This document shows positions 1 to 5,731 of a stretch of DNA of 5,967 nt, piece by piece; position 1 is the first letter of the stretch, and every line of letters begins with the position of its first letter. The stretch is from positions 1 to 5,967 of the forward strand of contig JAFQPF010000255.1 in NCBI GenBank assembly GCA_017411885.1, in the 5' to 3' direction. This DNA is from Clostridia bacterium. Lineage in GTDB: Bacteria; Bacillota_A; Clostridia; Oscillospirales; CAG-272. A program made the position numbers and the translations under genes. The notes below the pieces were generated by a model. The model made no database searches. It was given only the letters and a program-made list of their open reading frames with translations, and was not told the DNA's origin.

Positions 1-875
1 CCCTGGACGATGCCGCCGGTTTTTTCGAGCAAGGCTTTATCGGTTACAGTTACAACGAAGCTTTTTGAGCCGGTACTGCTTTTATTTATATCCGAAAGCT
101 CGACCTCGTATTCTTTTGCGCCTGAGTTGTCGAGTGTGGATATTATATACGCTTTGCCCTCGCATATATCCTCGCGCGTACCGAGTTTTACCTGCTTTAA
201 GCTCGGACGCTCACTTAAAATGCCGTAAACTCCGGTGCTGCGGTTATCGGTAAGTATACCTACCTTGCCGCCCATAAAGCTTGCGCGAAGCTCTCCCGGA
301 GAGCCGGGCGAGCCTTTTTTTATCCCGCTGACACTTACTCCCGATACGATACCGCGTGCAAGCGGAAGGGGATTTCCTGTATCAACGTCGCATATTCCGT
401 GCCCGAGTCCTGCAAACTCACCCGTTTCGGGTATAACGTAGGTGACGGTGCCTACTCCAGCGGTGCTGTCCTTGAGCCACATTCCAGCTTTGAATTTTCC
501 GTCGAATGAGCATTTTGCCGGGATAAGCGAAAGTGTTATCGTCTCGCCGTCGCGCTTTACCGTCAGCGAAAGCGGAGAGCCGTCTGAGTGCAAGATCATC
601 TCGGAAAGAGTGACTGCGCTCGTTAGCTTTTCGCCGTCTGCCTCTGTAATAATATCCTTTATTTTCAGCCCGGCATTAACGCCGGGCATAACGGTGCCGT
701 TCTCTGTATTTACCTCCTCAAGTGCGCTTACTATCACTCCGTCGGTATACATTTTTACTCCGAAAGGAAATCCGCCCGGACAGACCGATTCGGGAGTGCT
801 TGCGCTTATCGGAGAAAGGAGCAACACCGTCGCCGCTATAAAGGCGGCGAGTCTGTTTATATACTTATTTATCAT
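1..875 (-). CDS. spoIVB: SpoIVB sporulation serine peptidase (S55 family), partial: 3' end beyond the window
   Basis: In the SpoIVB family this is a forespore-made, sigma-G-dependent serine protease exported to the space between the two spore membranes. In Bacillus subtilis it cleaves SpoIVFA and so triggers pro-sigma-K processing. Seen here: 291 codons reading leftward from an ATG at 875-873, with a possible AAGGA ribosome binding site 11 bases upstream. Residues about 9-25 form a hydrophobic export/anchor segment. The PGGFPFGV block (33-40) leads into a PDZ domain at about 45-120. The peptidase domain has the histidine motif GHGICDVDTG (H159), the KLGTREDI-like block VKLGTREDI (229-237), and SFVVTVTDKALLEKTGG (272-288), which carries the likely catalytic Asp279. 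The sequence stops at IVQG, immediately before the expected GMSGSP motif with the catalytic serine, so the triad cannot be completed here. The region before the PDZ domain looks shorter than in B. subtilis. spo0A often follows spoIVB and may lie off the left edge (inference). No sigma-G promoter could be recognised by eye. Confidence 0.95.
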   Translation of the reverse strand, partial: MINKYINRLAAFIAATVLLLSPISASTPESVCPGGFPFGVKMYTDGVIVSALEEVNTENGTVMPGVNAGLKIKDIITEADGEKLTSAVTLSEMILHSDGSPLSLTVKRDGETITLSLIPAKCSFDGKFKAGMWLKDSTAGVGTVTYVIPETGEFAGLGHGICDVDTGNPLPLARGIVSGVSVSGIKKGSPGSPGELRASFMGGKVGILTDNRSTGVYGILSERPSLKQVKLGTREDICEGKAYIISTLDNSGAKEYEVELSDINKSSTGSKSFVVTVTDKALLEKTGGIVQ

Positions 876-905
876 TTCACACCGTTTCCTTGACAAGCTT
901 GATTT

Positions 906-923
906 CGCATCAGAGCCGATGCG
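906..923. other. Perfect 6-bp hairpin in the spoIVB leader
   Basis: CGCATC and GATGCG form a perfect inverted repeat around a 6-base loop, 31 bases upstream of the spoIVB start codon. It is followed by only four T on the plus strand, and no plus-strand gene ends nearby, so a terminator role is doubtful. It would fold in the 5' untranslated region of spoIVB mRNA or could be a protein-binding palindrome. Its function is unknown. Confidence 0.4.
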
Positions 924-1012
924 TTTTGTCGCCCTATTATTGTTGCTTTCGCGTATTTTTTTATGTCAGTTAATTTATCCTAAAAAAGTAATTAAAAAAA
1001 TTGCGAATATAC

Positions 1013-1041
1013 TTGAAAAAATGTAATATTTCTGCTACAAT
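1013..1041 (+). promoter_or_regulatory. Sigma-A promoter of the THF riboswitch-folT-folC transcript
   Basis: A -35 box TTGAAA (1013-1018) is separated by exactly 17 bases from a -10 box TACAAT (1036-1041). TGC directly precedes the -10 box, giving an extended -10 element. Each box matches the sigma-A consensus at 5 of 6 positions. Transcription should start near 1047-1049, only a few bases before the riboswitch P1 helix at 1051, which is what a riboswitch leader requires. Confidence 0.85.
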
Positions 1042-1050
1042 AGTAACATA

Positions 1051-1149
1051 ACAGAGTAGAGAAGACAGCGTAAAGTGCGCTTCGGACGGGGAGTTGCCGA
1101 TGCGACGAAAACGCATGTGCGTTGCGGTTGTCCTCTCGCATCCCGCTGT
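1051..1149 (+). promoter_or_regulatory. Tetrahydrofolate (THF) riboswitch aptamer
   Basis: This RNA class binds reduced folates and usually sits upstream of folT or folE in Clostridia and Lactobacillales. Conserved class blocks are visible in order: AGTAGA (1055-1060), GCGTAAAGTG (1068-1077), GGGGAGTTGCC (1088-1098), ACGAA (1105-1109), GCGGT (1124-1128) and GCATCC (1138-1143). The helices can be drawn. P1 pairs ACAG 1051-1054 with CTGT 1146-1149. P2 pairs 1059-1067 with 1129-1137, with one A-C mismatch. P3 pairs 1078-1085 with 1097-1104, with one U-U mismatch. P4 pairs AACGCA 1110-1115 with TGCGTT 1118-1123. P1 is short, and one extra C appears to lie between GCATCC and its 3' strand compared with the form I remember. 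The position upstream of a folT-like gene agrees with the identification. Ligand preference cannot be read from the sequence. Confidence 0.92.
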
Positions 1150-1164
1150 ACATATTCGAGAAAA

Positions 1165-1206
1165 CACCTCCTATATGTAAACGGTGAAGTTTTGTTTATA
1201 GGAGGG
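1165..1206 (+). promoter_or_regulatory. Riboswitch expression platform: ribosome-binding-site sequestering hairpin
   Basis: CCTCCTATA (1167-1175) is perfectly complementary to TATAGGAGG (1197-1205), giving a 9-bp stem with a 21-base loop. The stem covers the whole Shine-Dalgarno sequence of folT. There is no stem-plus-T-run terminator between aptamer and gene, so control is most likely at translation initiation (inference). Ligand-bound aptamer would leave this hairpin free to form and switch folT off. The anti-Shine-Dalgarno strand can also pair with aptamer loop 3, which gives a possible switch partner. Confidence 0.7.
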
Positions 1207-1213
1207 TATTTTT

Positions 1214-1756
1214 ATGCAAAAAATCAGTACGCTTAAAAAGCTTGCATTATCCGCTATGCTTGTTGCCATGCAGATAATCCTTTCAAGATACGTTGGCATA
1301 CAGTCGGCGTTTTTCCAAACGAGCTTCGGCTTTGTGGCAATAGCTACCGCCTCTGCCGTGCTTGGGCCGTTATGGGGAGCTGCTTGCGCATTTGTAGCCG
1401 ACTTTCTTGGGGTAATGCTCGCGGGCACGGGCGCATATTTTCCGCTTTTTGCTATAAACGAGATCGCATACGCGCTCTTGTACGGAGTATTTCTTCACAC
1501 TCCGCGCCGATCACCTCTCAGAGTGGTGCTTTGCGTTATAATTCAATGTGTGTTTGTAGCGATCCCGCTTACTCCGATATGGCTTTACGTTTATTTCAAA
1601 TACGTAGTGGGAACACCGCAGGCGTTTTCGCTTATATTTACACAGAAAATCACGGTAAGCCTTATCGAGATGCCGATAAAAATGGCGGTGCTTATTCCAC
1701 TTTCGCAGTATTTCTTTCCAAGGCTTGAAAGGCTGCTTGATAAGCAGAAAAGATAG
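1214..1756 (+). CDS. folT: FolT, folate-specific S component of an ECF-type vitamin transporter
   Basis: The 180-residue protein is an integral membrane substrate-binding subunit. In the family it captures folate outside the cell and works with the shared ECF energising module (two ATPases plus EcfT), which is encoded elsewhere. The sequence shows a lysine-bearing N-terminus followed by about six hydrophobic segments, near residues 7-25, 36-50, 52-70, 76-94, 103-123 and 150-170. The block VADFLGVMLAGTGAYFPLF (61-79) resembles the FolT signature in which a D-L-x-G loop precedes a G-x-Y-F-P motif. The start ATG is 7 bases after AGGAGGG (1200-1206), an excellent ribosome binding site. Length is normal for ECF S components. 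The THF riboswitch upstream and folC 37 bases downstream support folate rather than another vitamin as substrate. Expression should fall when intracellular reduced folate is high. Remaining uncertainty is mainly substrate specificity, since S components resemble each other. Confidence 0.9.
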   Translation: MQKISTLKKLALSAMLVAMQIILSRYVGIQSAFFQTSFGFVAIATASAVLGPLWGAACAFVADFLGVMLAGTGAYFPLFAINEIAYALLYGVFLHTPRRSPLRVVLCVIIQCVFVAIPLTPIWLYVYFKYVVGTPQAFSLIFTQKITVSLIEMPIKMAVLIPLSQYFFPRLERLLDKQKR

Positions 1757-1793
1757 ATGCAAAATTATTATTTCCGAAACGGACTGACTTAAT

Positions 1794-3026
1794 ATGACAA
1801 AGAATTACAGAGATCCTCACAGCTTTCATAACGTAGTGAGGCTTGGACTTGAAAGAATATCGCTTTTGCTTGATAATCTTGGCAGACCCGATAAGGATCT
1901 GCGCTTTATTCACGTTGCCGGCACAAACGGCAAGGGCTCGGTATGCGCGTTTATCGAATCGGCACTCGTTTGTGACGGTAAAAGGGTGGGTAAATTCACC
2001 TCACCTAACCTTGTAAAGGTAAACGAGCGCATCTGTATAAACGGAAAGCAGATCAGTGATGCTGAGCTTGACTTCGTTCTGACTGCGGCAGAAAACGCCG
2101 CAAAAAAGGTAGAAACGGCAACAGGCGAAGCACCGACACAGTTTGAAATATGGTGTGGCGCGGCGATGCTTTGCTTTGCGCAGAATAAGTGTGATATAGT
2201 TGTGCTTGAGGTCGGACTTGGCGGAGAGTTTGACGCCACGAACGTGATAAAGCGATGCGAGCTTGCCGTGATCTGTCATATCGATATTGACCACACCTCG
2301 TATCTTGGAAACACAATTACCGAGATCGCGCGTGCGAAATGCGGAATAATAAAGGATGATATTACAACTCGCACCGTCGTAACCTGTGAGCAGGATGACG
2401 AGGCTATGGCGGTGATAAAAGAATCTGCACGTTCTCACGGTCACAGACTTGTGGTTGCAAAGACGCCCGAAGCTATCGGCTTTGATGGTATCTGCGAGCA
2501 TTTCAGACTGCCCGCAGGAGAGCTTGTAATCCTTTCGCTTGGCGGGGAGTATCAGCTTGCAAACGCTTCTCTTGCGACTAAAGCGCTTGAGGTGCTTGGG
2601 GTAGAAGCGGAGTCGATAAAGAAAGGGCTTATGAGTGCCTGCCACCCGGGACGCTTTGAAAGAATACGCGATAACGTGATATTTGACGGCGGTCATAATC
2701 CCGACGGAGTTCGCGCGCTTTGCCGTGCGCTTGACAGATATTTTCCCAATACGCCGATGAATATAATATACGCCTGTATGGCGGACAAGGACGTGCAAAG
2801 CACGCTTGAACTGCTTAACAGAGATAACAGGGAGTTTATCTTCACTACAGTGCAGGATAATCCGCGCGCGATGAGCCCTGATGACCTGTGCAAGCTTGCG
2901 CGTAAGTGCGCCGGCATAAACGGTGTCAGCGCGCCGACACTGACCGATGCGCTTACGCTTGCCGAAAAAAACGGCAGACTTACAATAATTTGCGGTTCGC
3001 TTTATTTATATGCTGATCTTAAGTAA
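1794..3026 (+). CDS. folC: FolC, folylpolyglutamate synthase / dihydrofolate synthase
   Basis: This cytoplasmic Mur-ligase-family enzyme uses ATP to add L-glutamate to folates, which traps them in the cell and raises their affinity for folate enzymes. Many bacterial members also make dihydrofolate from dihydropteroate. Seen in the 410 residues: the P-loop HVAGTNGKGS (40-49); SPNLVKVNERI (70-80); EVGLGGEFDATN (139-150); DHTSYLGNTITEIARAKCGIIK (166-187, within which K182 aligns with the usually carbamylated lysine); HPGRFE (284-289); DGGHNPDG (298-305, where DGAHNP is usual); and the terminal GSLYLYADL. Length is slightly below the usual 420-440 because the N-terminus is short. The start is fixed by an in-frame TGA at 1785-1787, so 1794 is the first ATG, yet the ribosome binding site is poor. 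No terminator separates it from folT, so co-transcription under the riboswitch is likely. From the window alone I cannot say whether it also has the dihydrofolate synthase activity. Confidence 0.95.
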   Translation: MTKNYRDPHSFHNVVRLGLERISLLLDNLGRPDKDLRFIHVAGTNGKGSVCAFIESALVCDGKRVGKFTSPNLVKVNERICINGKQISDAELDFVLTAAENAAKKVETATGEAPTQFEIWCGAAMLCFAQNKCDIVVLEVGLGGEFDATNVIKRCELAVICHIDIDHTSYLGNTITEIARAKCGIIKDDITTRTVVTCEQDDEAMAVIKESARSHGHRLVVAKTPEAIGFDGICEHFRLPAGELVILSLGGEYQLANASLATKALEVLGVEAESIKKGLMSACHPGRFERIRDNVIFDGGHNPDGVRALCRALDRYFPNTPMNIIYACMADKDVQSTLELLNRDNREFIFTTVQDNPRAMSPDDLCKLARKCAGINGVSAPTLTDALTLAEKNGRLTIICGSLYLYADLK

Positions 3027-3065
3027 AAAACACGGCACAGGATAATTCCTGTGCCGTTGTTTTTT
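3025..3065. terminator. Bidirectional intrinsic terminator between convergent folC and the glycosidase gene
   Basis: An 11-bp perfect stem (ACGGCACAGGA at 3032-3042 with TCCTGTGCCGT at 3047-3057) closes a 4-base loop. On the plus strand it is followed by a T run at 3060-3065, serving folC. On the minus strand the complement of A3025-3030 gives six T, serving the leftward gene. The folC stop codon TAA (3024-3026) touches one tract and the opposing TAA (3064-3066) touches the other, so 37 bases hold both gene ends and the shared terminator. Confidence 0.93.
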
Positions 3066-5322
3066 ATATAAGCTTGAACATTTTTGTTTCACCGAAGTTC
3101 ATTTCAAAGGTGAATTCGTCGGTGTCCTTTGCGTAGTATTTGTTTTCATATACCTCATATACGTCGCATTTGCGCGGAAGCTTTATAGTCTTTTTGCCGC
3201 TTTCGCTTGCGTGGATGGTAATGTAGCTTCTGTTTGCAAAGAATACGTCTTCAATATCTGTGTATATGTGAACGCCTGCATATTTTGCGAATGTGCGTAT
3301 CTCGGCGCTGTTGATGCTCTTTGAACCGTAGAATACCGATCTGAAGCCGTCTGTTTCCTTTATAGCTATCGCATCTCTTCCGCTTGTCAAGAAGCGTGCG
3401 CAGGTGGTGGCGGATTCATCCTCTGCGTAAAAATACGGGTAGAGATATACCGCCCAGTTGGCTTGGGTGGCAACACCCGAAACCGAATTGCGTGAGCTTG
3501 CCGTATCACCGTACACCTTGCGCCTGTCAAGCCCGTCAATTAAGCTATGCTCACCTGTAAATCTGAAGTTTGCATCGTAGTTTTCGTTTAGCATTCCGAC
3601 GTCTATTCCGGTAAGCTCCTTTATATGTGCGGTATCGAATTTCTTTTCCTTGTCGGGATTGATTACACCCGAAGCATACATCCAGACAGCAACCGCATTA
3701 TTCCTTGCAAGCTTTTTCTTTATCTGCTCGCGCTCGGCGTCGGTAAGCACAAAGGTGTTAAAGAAGATATACAGCTTGTAATCGGGCATATCGGGATTTG
3801 CCATATCGTTGTGATAATACTGGTCGACCGGCGCACCGATACGTGCGATCTCGTAATTGCGCACGCGCTCGATAAGCTCCTTTGTCGTTCCCGGCGAAAC
3901 GGATGCGATGCTTTCTTCATCATATATGAACGCGATCTCGGATACTTTCTTGCGGTTAAGCTCGTAAGCCTCCTTTGCGATCTTCTGTTGCTTGCTTATA
4001 AGCTCGTATATCTCCGGGCATTTGTAGCGTCTGCCGCCCAAAAGCTGATCAAACCACCACGCGTGTACGTCCTCGCACAGAGTGCGGCCGAATTCGCGCT
4101 TCATTACCTCAAGCGAATCGGTAAGGTCGAACATACCGTTTTTAGGCGCCCAGTATCTGTTTTCAAGGTGTGTGCGCGTGTCGTCCTCGATTATGTATAT
4201 CTTGTTTCTGAGCGCGAATGAATCGTGCATCTCACGCTGACCGACAAAGCCGCCGGGCTGACGGTTTTCGTACACTCCGGGCGCGGCGAGGAAGTCAATA
4301 TCCTTGCAGTCGAGAAGCAGATTAGTACCGCCGTTGGTGCCGGTTTGTAAAAATTCGGTGCAGCCGTGTGCGCCGTAGAAGGTGCCGATGAGCGCATCGG
4401 GGTTTATGGATTTTATCAGCCTTGCGAAGTACATATTGCTTTGTGCCGTGCCGATATGCCACGCTCTGTAGAAATCGTATACGTCGCGCCTGTTGTCAAA
4501 ATCAATAAACGAACCGATATTTGTTCCGTTACCGTATGCAGGCGGCACAGGGGAATTTGCGTACATACGCTCCCGGGGATTGTTGGCTTCAAAATCTGCC
4601 TGCATTGCATAGTAGTGACCGTCTGCACCGGGTATGGCGGGATTTTCTATAGTTACGTCGTCGCGCTTCCAGCTTTTTTGAAGCGCGGCGTCTGTTTTGT
4701 AGGTTTCACTCAGATATTTTGAAAAATTCTTTCTGAAAGCTTCGCTGTGGTCAAGAGACGCACCGCTTGCGTTTACCAACGGATGCATATAATACCATTC
4801 TGACGTACCTCCTGCCGCAAAGAAGCAGCCGATTATACGATCGCCGTAGGGAAGAGCCTTAAGCTTTTTCCAGGTGTCGCAAAGTGCTTGCCCGGCATCC
4901 TTGCGCCACTCTTCTGAGCAAAGCGAATAGTGCGCGGGAAGGTCTGTTTCGTATGATTCCGAAAAAAGATGAACCGGAGGCTTTGAACCGTCGCTGTAGG
5001 TAAGCACATCATCGGGGTGATTATTTATCCACTCGTTGTTCGGATGCAGTCCGATTCGAGTTATAATATATGCATCGAGGCAAACCTCTAAAAGTGCCTC
5101 GGCTTCCTCCTTGAACTGTTCAAGTGCCGCAGGCTTGAGCCATTCGGTATCGCATATAAGGAAGAATATGCGTATGCCAGCCTTGCCAAGCTCACGGTAA
5201 TATTCCTTGTCGATACACATATGATCACGGTTATTGGTACGGATGGTAGCCATCATAGGCGGAATTATCTCGCCGTTTACATATATGGCAGGTCTGCCGT
5301 TATAATCCTTTATTTCAGCCAT
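3064..5322 (-). CDS. Putative intracellular glycoside hydrolase, GH42-like (beta-galactosidase-like) with GATase-like central domain
   Basis: The 752-residue protein has no signal peptide or membrane segment and is probably cytoplasmic, acting on imported oligosaccharides (inference). Residues about 1-440 look like a clan GH-A catalytic barrel. The YGDRIIGCFFAAGGTSEWYY stretch (159-178) places E175 as candidate acid/base. KIYIIEDDTRTH (374-385) places E379 as candidate nucleophile. WWFDQLLGG (422-430) follows. Residues about 460-690 resemble the GH42 trimerisation (glutamine-amidotransferase-fold) domain: SEIAFIYDEESIA, GAPVDQYYHNDM, DYKLYIFFNTFVLTDAER. Residues about 695-752 look like a small beta domain. 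GH42-like fold is recognised from motifs, but the CAZy family and substrate are not; other clan-A families with this architecture, including beta-mannosidases, remain possible. The start at 5322 is chosen because AAAGAGGT lies 8 bases upstream. An ATG at 5355 falls inside the palindrome and only about 5 bases past the likely transcription start. The gene has its own promoter, an operator-like palindrome and a terminator shared with folC. Confidence 0.82.
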   Translation of the reverse strand: MAEIKDYNGRPAIYVNGEIIPPMMATIRTNNRDHMCIDKEYYRELGKAGIRIFFLICDTEWLKPAALEQFKEEAEALLEVCLDAYIITRIGLHPNNEWINNHPDDVLTYSDGSKPPVHLFSESYETDLPAHYSLCSEEWRKDAGQALCDTWKKLKALPYGDRIIGCFFAAGGTSEWYYMHPLVNASGASLDHSEAFRKNFSKYLSETYKTDAALQKSWKRDDVTIENPAIPGADGHYYAMQADFEANNPRERMYANSPVPPAYGNGTNIGSFIDFDNRRDVYDFYRAWHIGTAQSNMYFARLIKSINPDALIGTFYGAHGCTEFLQTGTNGGTNLLLDCKDIDFLAAPGVYENRQPGGFVGQREMHDSFALRNKIYIIEDDTRTHLENRYWAPKNGMFDLTDSLEVMKREFGRTLCEDVHAWWFDQLLGGRRYKCPEIYELISKQQKIAKEAYELNRKKVSEIAFIYDEESIASVSPGTTKELIERVRNYEIARIGAPVDQYYHNDMANPDMPDYKLYIFFNTFVLTDAEREQIKKKLARNNAVAVWMYASGVINPDKEKKFDTAHIKELTGIDVGMLNENYDANFRFTGEHSLIDGLDRRKVYGDTASSRNSVSGVATQANWAVYLYPYFYAEDESATTCARFLTSGRDAIAIKETDGFRSVFYGSKSINSAEIRTFAKYAGVHIYTDIEDVFFANRSYITIHASESGKKTIKLPRKCDVYEVYENKYYAKDTDEFTFEMNFGETKMFKLI

Positions 5323-5343
5323 TTGAGTTACCTCTTTACAGTA

Positions 5344-5356
5344 GTTGCACTGCAAC
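5344..5356. promoter_or_regulatory. Operator-like 13-bp perfect palindrome at the start of the glycosidase transcript
   Basis: GTTGCA-C-TGCAAC is a perfect 6-1-6 inverted repeat. It lies at about +4 to +16 of the predicted transcript and 22 bases before the glycosidase start codon. This is a classic repressor position, and the TTGCA half-site is reminiscent of LacI/GalR-type operators (weak family inference). A further TTGCAA occurs at the -35 box (5390-5395), about 42 bp centre to centre. No LacI-type gene is in the window. Confidence 0.6.
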
Positions 5357-5366
5357 CGTTTTTTTT

Positions 5367-5395
5367 ATTCTATCACAACCATCTGCTTTTTGCAA
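5367..5395 (-). promoter_or_regulatory. Sigma-A promoter of the glycosidase gene
   Basis: On the minus strand a -35 box TTGCAA (5395-5390) is followed after exactly 17 bases by a -10 box TAGAAT (5372-5367). TGA directly precedes the -10 box, giving an extended -10 form. The -35 box is mediocre (4 of 6) and the -10 box good (5 of 6), which fits a regulated promoter. Transcription would start near 5360, immediately before the 13-bp palindrome. Confidence 0.75.
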
Positions 5396-5424
5396 TACCG
5401 GTTCAGTCAGAATTATTATTGATT

Positions 5425-5437
5425 ATGTTATAAACAT
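5425..5437. repeat. AT-rich 13-bp palindrome upstream of the glycosidase promoter
   Basis: ATGTT-ATA-AACAT is a perfect 5-3-5 inverted repeat about 30 bases upstream of the -35 box. Because it is AT-rich, chance occurrence is quite possible. It could be an activator or repressor site. No family can be assigned. Confidence 0.3.
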
Positions 5438-5457
5438 TATTGAATCCGGGAATCGTA

Positions 5458-5474
5458 ATCAACCGCAGGTTGAT
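5458..5474. repeat. Perfect 7-3-7 inverted repeat between the regulator and the glycosidase gene
   Basis: ATCAACC-GCA-GGTTGAT is a perfect 17-bp palindrome in the 194-base gap between the two minus-strand genes. It lies 43 bases past the regulator stop codon and about 62 bases before the glycosidase -35 box. No T run follows on either strand, so it is not a standard intrinsic terminator. It may be an upstream operator or an mRNA 3'-end hairpin. Confidence 0.5.
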
Positions 5475-5516
5475 GCTTTGAATGAGCGAATTTTAATTTC
5501 TCTGTGACGGTTCGGC

Positions 5517-5729
5517 TCAGCTTGGCGGAAGACGAAAGAAAATTTCAACCAACGCCTCGTCGGACAGTCTAAGTAAGCGGCGTATGATTCCGATCTCATT
5601 GCAGGTGAATTCGGTCTGACCGCTCATTTTCCGATATAGCGAAGAACGGCTTATTCCGAGAGTATCGGCAAGCTTTTTGTTGCTGCAGTGATTCTGGTCA
5701 AGCATAAGATTGAGTGCGTAAATGTTCAC
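5517..5729 (-). CDS. Small helix-turn-helix DNA-binding regulator (Xre-like, DUF739-like), 70 residues, GTG start
   Basis: This is a probable DNA-binding repressor acting as a dimer; target unknown. The whole 70-residue protein is one HTH domain. The first HTH helix is SNKKLADTLG (16-25), then a turn, then the recognition helix SRSSLYRKMSG (27-37). Next comes EFTCNEIGIIRRLLRLSDEA (40-59), and the protein ends with the IFF block. The pattern 'FT-x2-EI-x2-I...L-LS-x2-x2-EIFF' is typical of short phage-derived or chromosomal regulators of the DUF739 type. The start is GTG at 5729-5727, supported by AAGGAG five bases upstream. A strong promoter lies upstream, and GTGAAT repeats around it suggest autoregulation. 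It precedes the glycosidase in the same direction with a 194-base gap. That gene has its own promoter, so control of it by this regulator is possible but unsupported. It could be a remnant of a mobile element, but no other phage gene is present. Confidence 0.78.
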   Translation of the reverse strand: MNIYALNLMLDQNHCSNKKLADTLGISRSSLYRKMSGQTEFTCNEIGIIRRLLRLSDEALVEIFFRLPPS

Positions 5730-5731
5730 TT

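Noticed and set aside
876..1012. Sigma-F or sigma-G promoter for spoIVB
   Set aside because: A GGATAAATTA string on the minus strand fits a loose sigma-F -10 pattern and AATAATA is close to a sigma-G -10, but neither has a matching -35 at proper spacing.
10..1026. Several plus-strand open frames across 10-1026
   Set aside because: They lie opposite spoIVB, whose minus-strand translation matches the SpoIVB PDZ and S55 peptidase motifs. The plus-strand proteins resemble no family, and the last one runs into the folT promoter region.
2001..2798. A long (265-codon) minus-strand open frame inside folC
   Set aside because: It is antisense to a folC frame with all expected motifs, is rich in the low-complexity residues typical of shadow frames, and has no plausible domain.
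3625..4221. A 198-codon plus-strand open frame within the glycosidase gene
   Set aside because: It is antisense to a well-formed 752-residue protein. It has no promoter or ribosome binding site that stands out, and no family resemblance.
5320..5355. Upstream ATG at 5355 as the start of the glycosidase
   Set aside because: It would add 11 residues (MQCNYCKEVTQ) lying inside the palindrome and only about 5 bases after the predicted transcription start. The ATG at 5322 has a good AAAGAGGT site and starts the conserved region naturally.
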